A stretch of DNA of 64,000 nucleotides from an uncultured Oscillibacter sp. (GTDB taxonomy: Bacteria; Bacillota; Clostridia; Oscillospirales; Oscillospiraceae), in contig CAJTMG010000014.1 of the NCBI GenBank assembly GCA_910577405.1, forward strand, positions 11,916 to 75,915, read 5' to 3'. A program made the position numbers and the translations under genes. A model generated the notes under the pieces. That model did no database searches and had not been told where the DNA came from. It saw only the letters and a list, made by a program, of their open reading frames with translations. Below are positions 7,700 to 17,254 of the stretch, piece after piece. The number at the start of each line of letters is the position of its first letter. The first letter of the stretch is position 1.

Positions 7700-8218
7700 A
7701 TGACAAGAGAGGACTTCTCAGCGCTGGTGGTCCAATATGAGCGTCTGGTGTACACCATCTGCTATCAGCTGGTCCGGGATGCGGCAACGGCGGAAGATCT
7801 GACACAGGAGACGTTTCTTTCGGCGTACCTGCATCAGGAGAGCCTGCCGGCGGGCTACGAACAGCAGTGGCTGGGGCGGATTGCCGCGAACAAGGCCAAA
7901 GACCATCTGCAAAGCGCCTGGAACCGGAAGACGGTGCTTCCCGGCGAGCAGGCGATCCCGGTAGGGCTGGCGCCTGCGGCGGAGGAGGTGGCTTTGCGGC
8001 GGGGTGCGGCGGCGGAGATTGCGGAGGCTGTCGGACGAATGCGGGAGCCTTACGGTCCGGTATGCCGTATGTGCCTGCTGGAAGAGCGCAGCATCGAAGA
8101 AGCCGCCCTGTCTCTGGGACGGCCTGTCAAGACAGTATACACACAGCTTTCCCGCGGCAAACGGCTGCTGCGGGAAGAATTGGAAAGGAGCGGAGCGTAT
8201 GGAAGTCTTTCGCGCTGA
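7700..8218 (+). CDS. ECF-type RNA polymerase sigma factor
   Basis: 172 residues, typical of ECF sigma factors, which have only regions 2 and 4. Region 2 is seen around DAATAEDLTQETFLSAY, and region 4 as a helix-turn-helix near EERSIEEAALSLGRPVKTVYTQLSRGK. The start is placed at ATG 7700, which has GGGAGGTG 8 bases upstream; an in-frame start at 7643 has no ribosome site. The stop overlaps the start of the next gene, a zinc-type anti-sigma factor, so the pair is a sigma/anti-sigma switch. The signal it responds to is unknown. TGTAAG at 7635 and CGTATC at 7662 resemble ECF promoter halves but are 21 bases apart, more than usual. Confidence 0.88.
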   Translation: MTREDFSALVVQYERLVYTICYQLVRDAATAEDLTQETFLSAYLHQESLPAGYEQQWLGRIAANKAKDHLQSAWNRKTVLPGEQAIPVGLAPAAEEVALRRGAAAEIAEAVGRMREPYGPVCRMCLLEERSIEEAALSLGRPVKTVYTQLSRGKRLLREELERSGAYGSLSR

Positions 8219-8627
8219 CGGACACCTGACGGACGAAGCCCTGCTGCTTCTGATTCAGGAGGGCGTGCCGGAAGAGCTGACCCGGCTGGAAATCGCGGAA
8301 CATCTGGCCTTCTGCGGGGAGTGTCTGGAACGGTACACGAGGCTGTTGGACGCCGCGCCGCTTCTGACGCCCGCCCGGTCCTGCGAAAGAAGTCTCTGGG
8401 CCAGAATCCGCGCCCGGGCAATCCAGGCGTTCACCAGCAGATACGCAACGGCTGCGGCGGCGGTCTTCATTGCACTGACAGTCGTCTGGGGAAACCCGCC
8501 GATGGAGACCGTGCGGGAAGTGTTTCCGGAGGACCGTCCCGCCATTACGGAGCGTATCGGCGAAACCCTGTCCCAGGCCATCACAGAGCTGTCGGATTTC
8601 CTCGGCGGCTTCCGGTCCCATTCCTAA
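8199..8627 (+). CDS. Zinc-finger anti-sigma factor (ZAS-like), membrane-anchored
   Basis: 142 residues. Residues around 40 carry H-L-A-F-C-G-E-C, the HxxxCxxC zinc motif of ZAS anti-sigma domains. One membrane segment follows (ATAAAAVFIALTVVWG, near residue 90), with a short outer tail. It should hold the preceding ECF sigma factor at the membrane. Start ATG at 8199 overlaps the end of the sigma gene by 20 bases and has AAGGAG just upstream. The next gene, a membrane protein, starts 15 bases after the stop. The assignment rests on the motif plus position. Confidence 0.8.
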   Translation: MEVFRADGHLTDEALLLLIQEGVPEELTRLEIAEHLAFCGECLERYTRLLDAAPLLTPARSCERSLWARIRARAIQAFTSRYATAAAAVFIALTVVWGNPPMETVREVFPEDRPAITERIGETLSQAITELSDFLGGFRSHS

Positions 8628-8642
8628 AGGAGGTTTTCCCTT

Positions 8643-9365
8643 ATGCGATTGATTCACTGGCTTCTTCATTTTATCTTCTCCTGCGTCCCCGGCTGCGGGC
8701 AGATGTATCAGGGCTACATGAAACGGGGACTGTCCCAATGCGTGATGTTCTTTCTCGGCTGCGGGGTGGTGATCTTCCTTCAGGCAGAGGCTCTGATGAC
8801 TCTGCTTGCCCCCCTGTGGCTATACACGTTCTTTGACAGCTACAATCTCCGCCGATGCCTGCGGGAGGGCTACGGGCCGGAGGACTCCTATCTCTTTGGT
8901 CTGTCTGATTGGGATTCCCATCGGCTGGCGGAACTCCTGAACCGGCGGCACAGCTTCCTTGGCTGGGCGCTGGTGGTGATGGGGGTTTACAGCCTTTATC
9001 AGCTTACCGCCCGGCGGCTCTTCTCCTTCCTGTTCCGGGACTTTTTACCCTGGATGGAATGGCTCTATGATCTGCTGGTCTGGGATATGCCCCGGATTCT
9101 GGGCAGCGTTCTGATTCTCGGCCTGGGCTTGTGGTTCATCCGCGGCCCAAAGGCGCATATAGAAGACGACGAGTCCTACACGCCGCCGTCCTCTTCCGAA
9201 CCCCCGCCGAAAATGGACCCCACCTCCTGGACGGAAGCCGAAGCGAAGCTCCACAGCCAGCCGGAACCTCAGGCCCCCGGCGCGGAACCAACTCCCGTGA
9301 CCTTCCAATGGAAATCCGAATTTGAAGTAGAGAAATTCGAGGAAAATGGGGGAAAAGAGGAATAA
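8643..9365 (+). CDS. Membrane protein with TM2-like N-terminus and acidic, Pro-rich tail
   Basis: 240 residues. The N-terminus has the PGCGQMYQGYMKRGL pattern seen in TM2-type membrane proteins, followed by a hydrophobic hairpin (residues about 30-60). Two further membrane segments lie near 95-115 and 155-175. The last 65 residues are charged and proline-rich and probably cytoplasmic. AAAGGAGG precedes the ATG. It is the third gene of the sigma/anti-sigma cluster and may be part of its signalling or its target; this is inferred from position only. Confidence 0.7.
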   Translation: MRLIHWLLHFIFSCVPGCGQMYQGYMKRGLSQCVMFFLGCGVVIFLQAEALMTLLAPLWLYTFFDSYNLRRCLREGYGPEDSYLFGLSDWDSHRLAELLNRRHSFLGWALVVMGVYSLYQLTARRLFSFLFRDFLPWMEWLYDLLVWDMPRILGSVLILGLGLWFIRGPKAHIEDDESYTPPSSSEPPPKMDPTSWTEAEAKLHSQPEPQAPGAEPTPVTFQWKSEFEVEKFEENGGKEE

Positions 9366-9378
9366 TCGGGCAATCAAA

Positions 9379-9417
9379 GAAGCCTGTCAGGTCATTGCAC
9401 CCGGCAGGCTTTTTTCT
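9379..9417 (+). terminator. Rho-independent terminator after the sigma-factor cluster
   Basis: AGCCTGTC (9381-9388) pairs with GGCAGGCT (9403-9410), one G-U pair, followed by TTTTTT. It separates the plus-strand cluster from the convergent LRR gene. Confidence 0.85.
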
Positions 9418-10625
9418 TATGGGTTTTCTTTCAGGAGTCCTTCTTTTTCCAGCAGTTCCATCAAAGCCGGTTCGGTTTCGGCCAATGGCAGCAGCTTTTC
9501 TCCCGCCCGCCGGATGTACTTCATGCACTGGGTCCGGTGGCCGTCAGGGATGTCCTCTCCATCAGCGACCCGGCGGGCAAAGGCTTTCAGGGTGTTTTCT
9601 CTGGCGTCCTTCGGGAGCTTCCCCAGCGTCAGGCCGTCCACGATGATTTCCGCCCCGGTGCCATGGAACGCGCTGGCGGAAATTTTCACGCTTTTGCCAA
9701 GAATCCGGACCGTCTCCAAACCGGAACAGTTCAGGAAGGCTTCCGCGCCGATTCCGGTCACAGCGGCGGGGATGGTGATTTCCTCCAGGCTGTCGCAGTC
9801 TTCAAAGGTATTGTCAAGGATTTCCGTCACGCTTCCGGGGATGTCCACGGTCCGGAGGGAAGTACAGCCGTTGAACAGATAATTCCCCAGGACCTTCACG
9901 CCCTCCGGAATGTGAATGCACTCGAGGCCGGTGCAGTTCTCGAACGCCGCAAATGCCAGCCTGTTCACGCTTTCAGGAATCCGGATTTCCCGCAGAGACG
10001 CACATCCCCGGAAGCAGGTCAGGCCAATTTCCGGCAAGCCCTCCGGGAGGACGACATGGGTCAGGCGGGAGCATCCCAGAAAGGCGGAATTACCGATTTT
10101 CTGGACGCTGTTGGGAATCCGTATATCCACCAGGGACGTGCATTGGGAAAAGGCGTATATATCAATGACCCCAAGATTTTCCGGCAGTCTGACGAACTCC
10201 AGAGAATGGCAGCGATAGAACGCCGCATCGCTGATTCTCCACATATTTTTGGGCAGATAGACCTCCCGCAGATTTTCGCAGGAATCAAAGATATACTCCG
10301 GCAGAACAGTCACGCCGCCGGGAATCCGGATGCTCCGCAGACTGTCGCAATGCTCAAAGGCTCCCCGCATATGTTTGCCGCCGATCTCCCGCAGGCTGTC
10401 AGGCAGATGGACGCGGTTCAGACGGCGGCAGTCCCGGAACGCGCCCTGGGCAATCCGTACAACGCCCTCCGGAAGGTAAACACTGGTAATCAGCTCGTTG
10501 CCCCGGGGCCCGGCCTGGAACGCGTCCTCTGAAATGTCCGTTACGCCCTCCGGAACCGCTACGTCTCCGCCGGGGCCGGTGTATTTTATCAGCTTGCCGC
10601 CTTTGATTTCAAAATCCTGGTCCAT
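9417..10625 (-). CDS. Leucine-rich repeat protein, BspA type (LRR_5)
   Basis: 402 residues made almost entirely of about fourteen repeats of roughly 23 residues, each like AFxxCxxLxxVxLPxxLxxIGxxAF. This is the BspA/LRR_5 fold of bacteria. There is no signal peptide or membrane segment, so the protein appears cytoplasmic, unlike many surface BspA proteins. The start is set at ATG 10625 (AGGAGG 7 bases upstream) rather than 10676. The last 50 residues, rich in charged side chains, lie outside the repeats. The ligand is unknown; such proteins usually bind other proteins. Confidence 0.82.
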   Translation of the reverse strand: MDQDFEIKGGKLIKYTGPGGDVAVPEGVTDISEDAFQAGPRGNELITSVYLPEGVVRIAQGAFRDCRRLNRVHLPDSLREIGGKHMRGAFEHCDSLRSIRIPGGVTVLPEYIFDSCENLREVYLPKNMWRISDAAFYRCHSLEFVRLPENLGVIDIYAFSQCTSLVDIRIPNSVQKIGNSAFLGCSRLTHVVLPEGLPEIGLTCFRGCASLREIRIPESVNRLAFAAFENCTGLECIHIPEGVKVLGNYLFNGCTSLRTVDIPGSVTEILDNTFEDCDSLEEITIPAAVTGIGAEAFLNCSGLETVRILGKSVKISASAFHGTGAEIIVDGLTLGKLPKDARENTLKAFARRVADGEDIPDGHRTQCMKYIRRAGEKLLPLAETEPALMELLEKEGLLKENP

Positions 10626-10647
10626 GCTTCCTCCTATTGAAAAATCT

Positions 10648-10845
10648 CTATCGTTTTCTGTATTTTTCCAGTTCATCCTCGGCCTGTTCGCAGGAAATAT
10701 ACAGCTTTTCCGCCTCCCGCAAAGCGCGTATCAGAACCACTTCCGCCTCGTCGCATTTATTTTCCAGCAAAAGCTCTATCGCGTCGTTTGCCCCGCAGGA
10801 AACCGTTACATACATCTGCCATACAGTATCAAAGTCTTTTATCAT
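10648..10845 (-). CDS. Small helical protein of unknown function
   Basis: 65 residues from ATG 10845, which has AAAGGATGG upstream. The C-terminal half (ALREAEKLYISCEQAEDELEKYRKR) is strongly helical and charged. No family is recognised. It ends about 20 bases before the LRR gene on the same strand. About 95 bases away on the other strand begins a ribbon-helix-helix protein gene, so the two are divergent neighbours. Confidence 0.5.
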   Translation of the reverse strand: MIKDFDTVWQMYVTVSCGANDAIELLLENKCDEAEVVLIRALREAEKLYISCEQAEDELEKYRKR

Positions 10846-10940
10846 AATATCACCATCCTTTAGTAAGAATATATAACACTTGGTAGCAAAAGTCAATAAT
10901 TTGTCGGACTTTGTGCTATCCTATACGTTGAGGTGGTAAT

Positions 10941-11111
10941 ATGTGTGAGCAAAAGCCATTAAAAGTAAAAATCAGTGTTTCGTTAGATTCAGCAGTGGTC
11001 GAAAAACTCCGTATCCTTGCAGAAGAGGATGACCGGCAGCTTTCTTCTTATATCAATTTGGTTTTGCGCAACTATCTTCGCAATCTGGAAGCAAAGGAAA
11101 AGGACGGGTAA
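10941..11111 (+). CDS. Ribbon-helix-helix (CopG/Arc-like) small protein
   Basis: 56 residues: MCEQKPLKVKISVSLD begins with the beta strand of a ribbon-helix-helix fold. Two helices follow (AVVEKLRILAEED and QLSSYINLVLRNYLRN). GAGGTGG sits 6 bases before the ATG. These proteins bind DNA as dimers and often act as antitoxins or plasmid/phage repressors. No toxin gene lies directly downstream; a terminator follows at once, and the divergent partner is the 65-residue protein at 10648-10845. Confidence 0.65.
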   Translation: MCEQKPLKVKISVSLDSAVVEKLRILAEEDDRQLSSYINLVLRNYLRNLEAKEKDG

Positions 11112-11134
11112 GCACTCCCGCCCTTTTGTTTTTT
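11101..11134. terminator. Terminator between the RHH gene and lepA
   Basis: GGACGGG and CCCGCCC form a 7-bp stem with one mismatch, then TTTTGTTTTTTTT. It overlaps the stop of the ribbon-helix-helix gene and could serve both convergent genes. Confidence 0.65.
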
Positions 11135-11137
11135 TTG

Positions 11138-12940
<1,803 letters not shown>

Positions 12941-12982
12941 ATTACCCCTCCTAACTGTGGCGGTTATTTTTCTGATTTCGGT

Positions 12983-13669
12983 CTATTTGTCGTCCCCGCG
13001 CTCCTCCAGACAGTAGCCCACCATGCGGATGGTACGGATTTTCACGGCAGAATGGAGATGGGTCAGCTTTTTCCGGAGGAATGAAATATAGACCTCCACA
13101 TTATTATCCTCGGCGTCGGATTCGTAGCCCCAGATTTTCAGCAGGATGGATTCTTTCGTCAGAACAAGGTTGCGGTTGAGCATAAGCATTTCCATCATGT
13201 CGAACTCCTTCCTGCTGAGCCGGACGGACCGTTGGCCGCAGGAGAGGGTAAAGGCGTTCTTCTCCAGCCGCAGGTCCCCGAACTCCAGCAGGTCGGTATT
13301 GCGCAGTTCCGGCTGACGGCGGGTAAGCGCGCGGATACAGGCCAGAAGTTCTTTGGGGTCAAAGGGCTTGGTCAGGTAGTAATCCGCGCCCCGGTCCAGG
13401 CCCTCCACCCGGTCGGAGATTTCGGAGCGGGCGGTGAGCATCAGGACGGGCACGGCGCTTCCCGATTCCCGCAGACGGCGCAGAACCGTGAAGCCGTCCA
13501 GCTTGGGGAGCATCACGTCCAGAAGCACCACGTCGTAAATGCCGGTCAAGGCGTCGTCCAGGCCGGATTCCCCGTCGTTCCGCACGTCCGCGGTGTATCC
13601 GTTCAGCTCCAGAAGGTCCTGCAAGGTCGCGGCAAGCCGTGCCTCGTCTTCAATTACCAATACACGCAT
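12983..13669 (-). CDS. OmpR/PhoB-family response regulator
   Basis: 228 residues. The receiver domain occupies residues 1-115, with acidic pocket ED (8-9), phospho-acceptor Asp51 (YDVVLLDVMLPKLDG), the switch Thr in LTAR and the conserved Lys in YLTKPFD. A winged-helix DNA-binding domain follows from about residue 125 (RKEFDMMEMLMLN, and EVYISFLRKKL near the end). Start ATG 13669 has AAGGAGG upstream. No histidine kinase gene is next to it: it is flanked by DUF4340 (upstream on the same strand) and lepA. The partner kinase must lie elsewhere. Confidence 0.92.
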   Translation of the reverse strand: MRVLVIEDEARLAATLQDLLELNGYTADVRNDGESGLDDALTGIYDVVLLDVMLPKLDGFTVLRRLRESGSAVPVLMLTARSEISDRVEGLDRGADYYLTKPFDPKELLACIRALTRRQPELRNTDLLEFGDLRLEKNAFTLSCGQRSVRLSRKEFDMMEMLMLNRNLVLTKESILLKIWGYESDAEDNNVEVYISFLRKKLTHLHSAVKIRTIRMVGYCLEERGDDK

Positions 13670-13690
13670 AGCGCCTCCTTCCATTCCGCT

Positions 13691-14731
13691 TCAGACGCCC
13701 AGGCCGTTCTTGGCCACGGTCAGCATGGGGTCCAGGAACTCGCCGGACAGTAAGTAAATTGTCTCGCTGTCGTTCAGTCTTACGCAGCGGTCACTGTCCA
13801 TCGCCGCGCCTACGGTCAGGGTGACGGTCTGTTCGCTGCCCTTTGTTCCATAGACGGCCTTCAGGACTGCCTCCGGACGGTCAAAGCCGCAGATTTCCGC
13901 CGCCTCGTCGCTGGGCCGGTAGTCCAGACATCTGGCGAAGCTCATGGCGTTCAGGTCCTCCAGAATGGCGCTTAGCTGGGCGTTGTTTGTCACGTTGTCG
14001 TTGCCCTGAAACCAGAGCGTCCCGCCGTCAGACTGCCGGGCCTCCAGTGTGACGGCAGGCGGTTCGGGAACTGCCTCCGGCTCGCCGCTCTCACTGGTTT
14101 CCGCCTCCGGCTCCGGACCCTGAATGACGATTTCCAGCAGTTTGTCCGCGCTCAGGTCCGGCAGTTCGGGGAGCCTGCACATATCATAGATCGGGGTCTG
14201 TATCATCTGATAAATGCCGCCGTCCACGATATAGACCGTGGTTTCATCGCCGTTCATTTGGAGGTATCGGCTTTTTCCGTCGGTGGTGGTTTTCCCGAAA
14301 AGCAGGGTCCGCTTCACTCCCTGCCCGTCGGTTACGGCAAGGCTGGCGTTGGAATCCGTAAAGCCGTAGCTCTCCATAGACTCCGTGGCGTCAAGGGTCT
14401 GCTGGAAGTGGAGTCCGCCCAGGATTTCGATCATCTCCAGCAGCGCGGCGTCGTCCAGAGGGAATTCCGGATCGTCGTCCCAGACCCATTTGCCATTTTC
14501 GTCCAGGGAGAAGGACAGGGCGGCGACGCTGTTCTGAAACTGTAGGGCAGTGCAGGCGGGGGCTTCGCCGTTCTTCCCGGAAAATACGGGCTGTCCGGCG
14601 GAAGCCCTGGGGTTCTGCACGGCGTCGCGGCTGTCCCTGTAGCGGGCCCCGGAGAGAATCAGAATAAGGGCGAACATCCCCGCGGCGATGCAGGCAAGGA
14701 TGGTATTGGTCCGCCGTTGTTTCCAAGTCAT
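13691..14731 (-). CDS. DUF4340 domain protein, membrane-anchored
   Basis: 346 residues. One N-terminal membrane segment (residues about 8-28) is followed by an extracytoplasmic region with the DUF4340 pattern, for example GKWVWDDDPEFPLDDAALLEMIEILGGL. An acidic linker lies near the middle. Start ATG 14731 has AGGAGG upstream. In other clostridia DUF4340 proteins accompany ABC-type 'gliding' transporters, but none is present here. It is 21 bases upstream of the response regulator and is probably cotranscribed with it. Confidence 0.8.
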   Translation of the reverse strand: MTWKQRRTNTILACIAAGMFALILILSGARYRDSRDAVQNPRASAGQPVFSGKNGEAPACTALQFQNSVAALSFSLDENGKWVWDDDPEFPLDDAALLEMIEILGGLHFQQTLDATESMESYGFTDSNASLAVTDGQGVKRTLLFGKTTTDGKSRYLQMNGDETTVYIVDGGIYQMIQTPIYDMCRLPELPDLSADKLLEIVIQGPEPEAETSESGEPEAVPEPPAVTLEARQSDGGTLWFQGNDNVTNNAQLSAILEDLNAMSFARCLDYRPSDEAAEICGFDRPEAVLKAVYGTKGSEQTVTLTVGAAMDSDRCVRLNDSETIYLLSGEFLDPMLTVAKNGLGV

Positions 14732-14878
14732 AGAGAAGCCTCCTAGCATCTGTACATCTGAACTCACCCGGGACGCCCTCCGGAAAAGCAGACGGCGGTC
14801 CCCAGGTTATCCCGTTATTATAGCGGGTTTTCCTGCCGCCGTCAAACAAAAACGGGGATAAAATAAGTTCAAAAAATA

Positions 14879-15026
14879 TTCACAATTTTTCAAGGTTGGT
14901 TTTATGCTTTTCGGGTATCCTAAGCCTATCCTCTCCGGAGGAGATACGATTTCCTCTCTTTCTGTTTCTTTTCCCTCTTTTTGGGCCGGCTGCGGACGAA
15001 ATCCCGTGGACCGGCCCCCTTTTTTT
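14879..15026 (+). ncRNA. Candidate small RNA between a promoter and a terminator
   Basis: A plausible sigma-70 promoter (TTCACA at 14879, 18-base spacer, TATGCT at 14903) is followed about 75 bases later by a strong terminator. The terminator stem is GGGCCGG (14983-14989) with CCGGCCC (15011-15017), then CCTTTTTTT. No open reading frame with a ribosome site lies between them. The RNA would be about 110 bases with a C/U-rich middle. It matches no RNA family I know. The rest of the 14732-15097 gap shows only the promoter of the next gene. Confidence 0.45.
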
Positions 15027-15034
15027 GCCGTCTC

Positions 15035-15063
15035 TTGTTTTGCGGCGCGTGCTGTGCTATCAT
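15035..15063 (+). promoter_or_regulatory. Sigma-70 promoter for the DUF3795-like gene
   Basis: TTGTTT and TATCAT separated by 17 bases, about 35 bases ahead of the original ATG at 15098. Confidence 0.5.
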
Positions 15064-15097
15064 TAGTGCCATGAAGTGCAATTTGTGGGGGTAATAA

Positions 15098-15409
15098 ATG
15101 ATGAAATGAGAATTGGGAATCGCCAGATGTGGACTTGCCTGCTGTCTGTGTTCAGAAAATGCAGACTGCAATGGCTGTGATTCGGATAACTGTCCTGACT
15201 ATGCCCGGCGCGAAAACAGAAGATGCTCCTTCGAGAAGGGATTCTCAGGCTGTTATGTCTGTGAAAAGGACTGCAAAAGAGGATTGCTGAACAAAATCAA
15301 GCCATATGGATTCACATTGTTTATAAAAAGATATGGGATAGAGCGGCTTCTTGACTGCCTTGAGGAAAATGAAAACAGAATCCCAGAAGCCGCCTCTTGC
15401 AATGCCTGA
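15098..15409 (+). pseudogene. Cys-rich DUF3795-like protein gene, probably decayed
   Basis: From 15113 the frame encodes a Cys-rich domain (RCGLACCLCSENADCNGC, then CYVCEKDCKRG and KPYGFTLFIKRYG) that resembles DUF3795 proteins, which probably bind metal. A well-placed ATG at 15098 with GGGGG upstream is in the same frame but is cut off by UGA at 15107, where a tryptophan codon would fit. Only a TTG at 15113 could restart translation. The C-terminus also ends early (residue about 98) compared with what I recall of the family. It is either a nonsense-mutated remnant or a gene using TTG. Confidence 0.6.
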
Positions 15410-15500
15410 CAGAATCGGCTATAATAAGATTGTCCGAAATTTCACGGACTGTAAAATCTCCGGACGGAATGCGACCGCCCGGCTATTGGAGGAGACGCTT

Positions 15501-17015
15501 ATGAGAGGTGTACACAGCGCGGTAGACGACATTCGCCGGAGAGTCTTTACGGAAGTGGCAACCCTGGCCTACGAGGGCGGCGACCTGACTCGGGTCAATC
15601 TGATTCCCTATAAAATGATTCAGGGCGACGTGGCCGTTCACCGTCATGACGTGTTCCTGGAAAGGGCCATCGTCAAAGAGCGTGTCCGGCTGGCGCTGGG
15701 CATGAGTATGCTGGGAGATCAGCTTCCCATTTCCGCTACTATTGACGAGGCCGCTACCGACAAGAAGTATTTCGAAAATCCCTTGGTCAATATCATTCCC
15801 TTTGCCTGCAACGCCTGCCCGCCCAAACAGATCCGGATCACAGACAGCTGCCAGGGCTGCATTTCCCACCCCTGCATGAACGTCTGCCCCAAGGACGCTA
15901 TTTACCTGGACAAGGATAAGCACTGTCATATCGACCAGGACAAGTGCATCAAGTGCGGCAAGTGCTTCAACCAGTGTCCTTACCGGGCCATCAGCAAAAT
16001 CGAACGCCCCTGCGCCGCCGCCTGCGGTATGGACGCCATCGAGTCCGACGAGCTGGGCCGGGCGAAAATCAATTATGATAAGTGCGTCTCCTGCGGTATG
16101 TGCCTGGTCAACTGTCCCTTTGGCGCGATTGCCGACAAGAGCCAGATTTTCCAGGTGATCCACGCCATGCAGAAGCACGATAATGTGGTCGCCTGCGTCG
16201 CGCCTGCTTTCGTGGGGCAGTTCGGAAAGGACGCTACCCCCGCGAAGCTCAAGGCCGCTATGCGGATTCTTGGATTCAGCGACGTGGTAGAGGTTGCCAT
16301 CGGCGCGGATCTCTGTACCGTGGAAGAGGCCCACGATTTCCTGGAGGAAGTGCCGGAAAAGCTGCCCTGGATGGGAACAAGCTGCTGCCCGGCGTGGTCC
16401 GTAATGGCAAAGAAGCTCTATCCGGAGTTCACCGAGTGCATCTCCATGGCTCTGACGCCGATGGTGATTACCGCCCGTATGGTGAAGAAGGACCATCCGG
16501 AAGCCAAAATCTGCTTCATTGGGCCCTGCGCCGCAAAGAAGCTGGAGGCAAACCGGAGAACCATCCGTTCGGACGTGGACTTCGTGCTGACCTTTGAGGA
16601 ATTGCAGGGTATGTTCGACGCAAAGGACATCAATTTCGCAAATCTGGAAACCACTCCGGAAGACGAAATGACCGAAGGCACCGGAATGGGCCGCGGTTTC
16701 GCAGTCGGCGGAGGCGTCGCGGCAGCCGTGGTGGAGGCCATCCGGCATATCGACCCGGACCGGGAGGTAAAGATTGAGTACGGCGACGGACTGAAGGAAT
16801 GCCGGAAGATGCTCGCCATGGCCAAGGCAGGAAAACGCAACGGCTATCTGCTGGAGGGTATGGGCTGTCCCGGCGGCTGTGTGGCTGGCGCGGGGACCAT
16901 CCGGCCAGTACGGGAGACTACCGCCAGCGTTGCCCGCTTCAAGGACGCCGCGGAGGAGCTTAGCTGCACCACCAGTCCTTATCTCCACCGGCTGGAAGAG
17001 GTCGAGGAGAAATAA
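15501..17015 (+). CDS. [FeFe]-hydrogenase-like protein with ferredoxin domains (group B type)
   Basis: 504 residues. The N-terminal half binds several [4Fe-4S] clusters (CNACPPKQIRITDSC, CISHPCMNVCP, CIKCGKCFNQCP, CVSCGMCLVNCP). The C-terminal half carries the three H-cluster motifs: TSCCPAW (L1), IGPCAAKK (L2) and EGMGCPGGCVAGAGT (L3). It probably exchanges electrons between ferredoxin and protons/H2, or senses H2; group B enzymes are poorly characterised. GGAGGA precedes ATG 15501; earlier in-frame starts lack a ribosome site. It stands alone, with its own terminator, between the decayed gene and the convergent vor operon. No HydEFG maturases are in the window. Confidence 0.88.
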   Translation: MRGVHSAVDDIRRRVFTEVATLAYEGGDLTRVNLIPYKMIQGDVAVHRHDVFLERAIVKERVRLALGMSMLGDQLPISATIDEAATDKKYFENPLVNIIPFACNACPPKQIRITDSCQGCISHPCMNVCPKDAIYLDKDKHCHIDQDKCIKCGKCFNQCPYRAISKIERPCAAACGMDAIESDELGRAKINYDKCVSCGMCLVNCPFGAIADKSQIFQVIHAMQKHDNVVACVAPAFVGQFGKDATPAKLKAAMRILGFSDVVEVAIGADLCTVEEAHDFLEEVPEKLPWMGTSCCPAWSVMAKKLYPEFTECISMALTPMVITARMVKKDHPEAKICFIGPCAAKKLEANRRTIRSDVDFVLTFEELQGMFDAKDINFANLETTPEDEMTEGTGMGRGFAVGGGVAAAVVEAIRHIDPDREVKIEYGDGLKECRKMLAMAKAGKRNGYLLEGMGCPGGCVAGAGTIRPVRETTASVARFKDAAEELSCTTSPYLHRLEEVEEK

Positions 17016-17037
17016 CAGCAGCGATAAAAGATCTAAA

Positions 17038-17069
17038 AGGAGGGCGGTTTCTTTCCGTCCTTCTTTTTT
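17038..17069 (+). terminator. Rho-independent terminator after the hydrogenase gene
   Basis: AGGAGGGCGG (17038-17047) pairs with CCGTCCTTCT (17055-17064) with G-U pairs, followed by TTTTT. The remaining 185 bases to the convergent vor operon show no gene. Confidence 0.8.
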
Positions 17070-17254
17070 ATGCCGTTTTCCAAAAAAATTGTCAAATCTT
17101 CCTGTTCTTAGGAAATCGTTCAATCCTCCCTTATCTATATCTTTTATCTCTTGTCCAATATCTAAAAAGAAGTGGGAAGGCTGTCACACCTCCCCATTCT
17201 GATCAGATTTTTAAATGATTTCTTATCTCTTCCCTCATGCTTCCGGCCGAAAAC

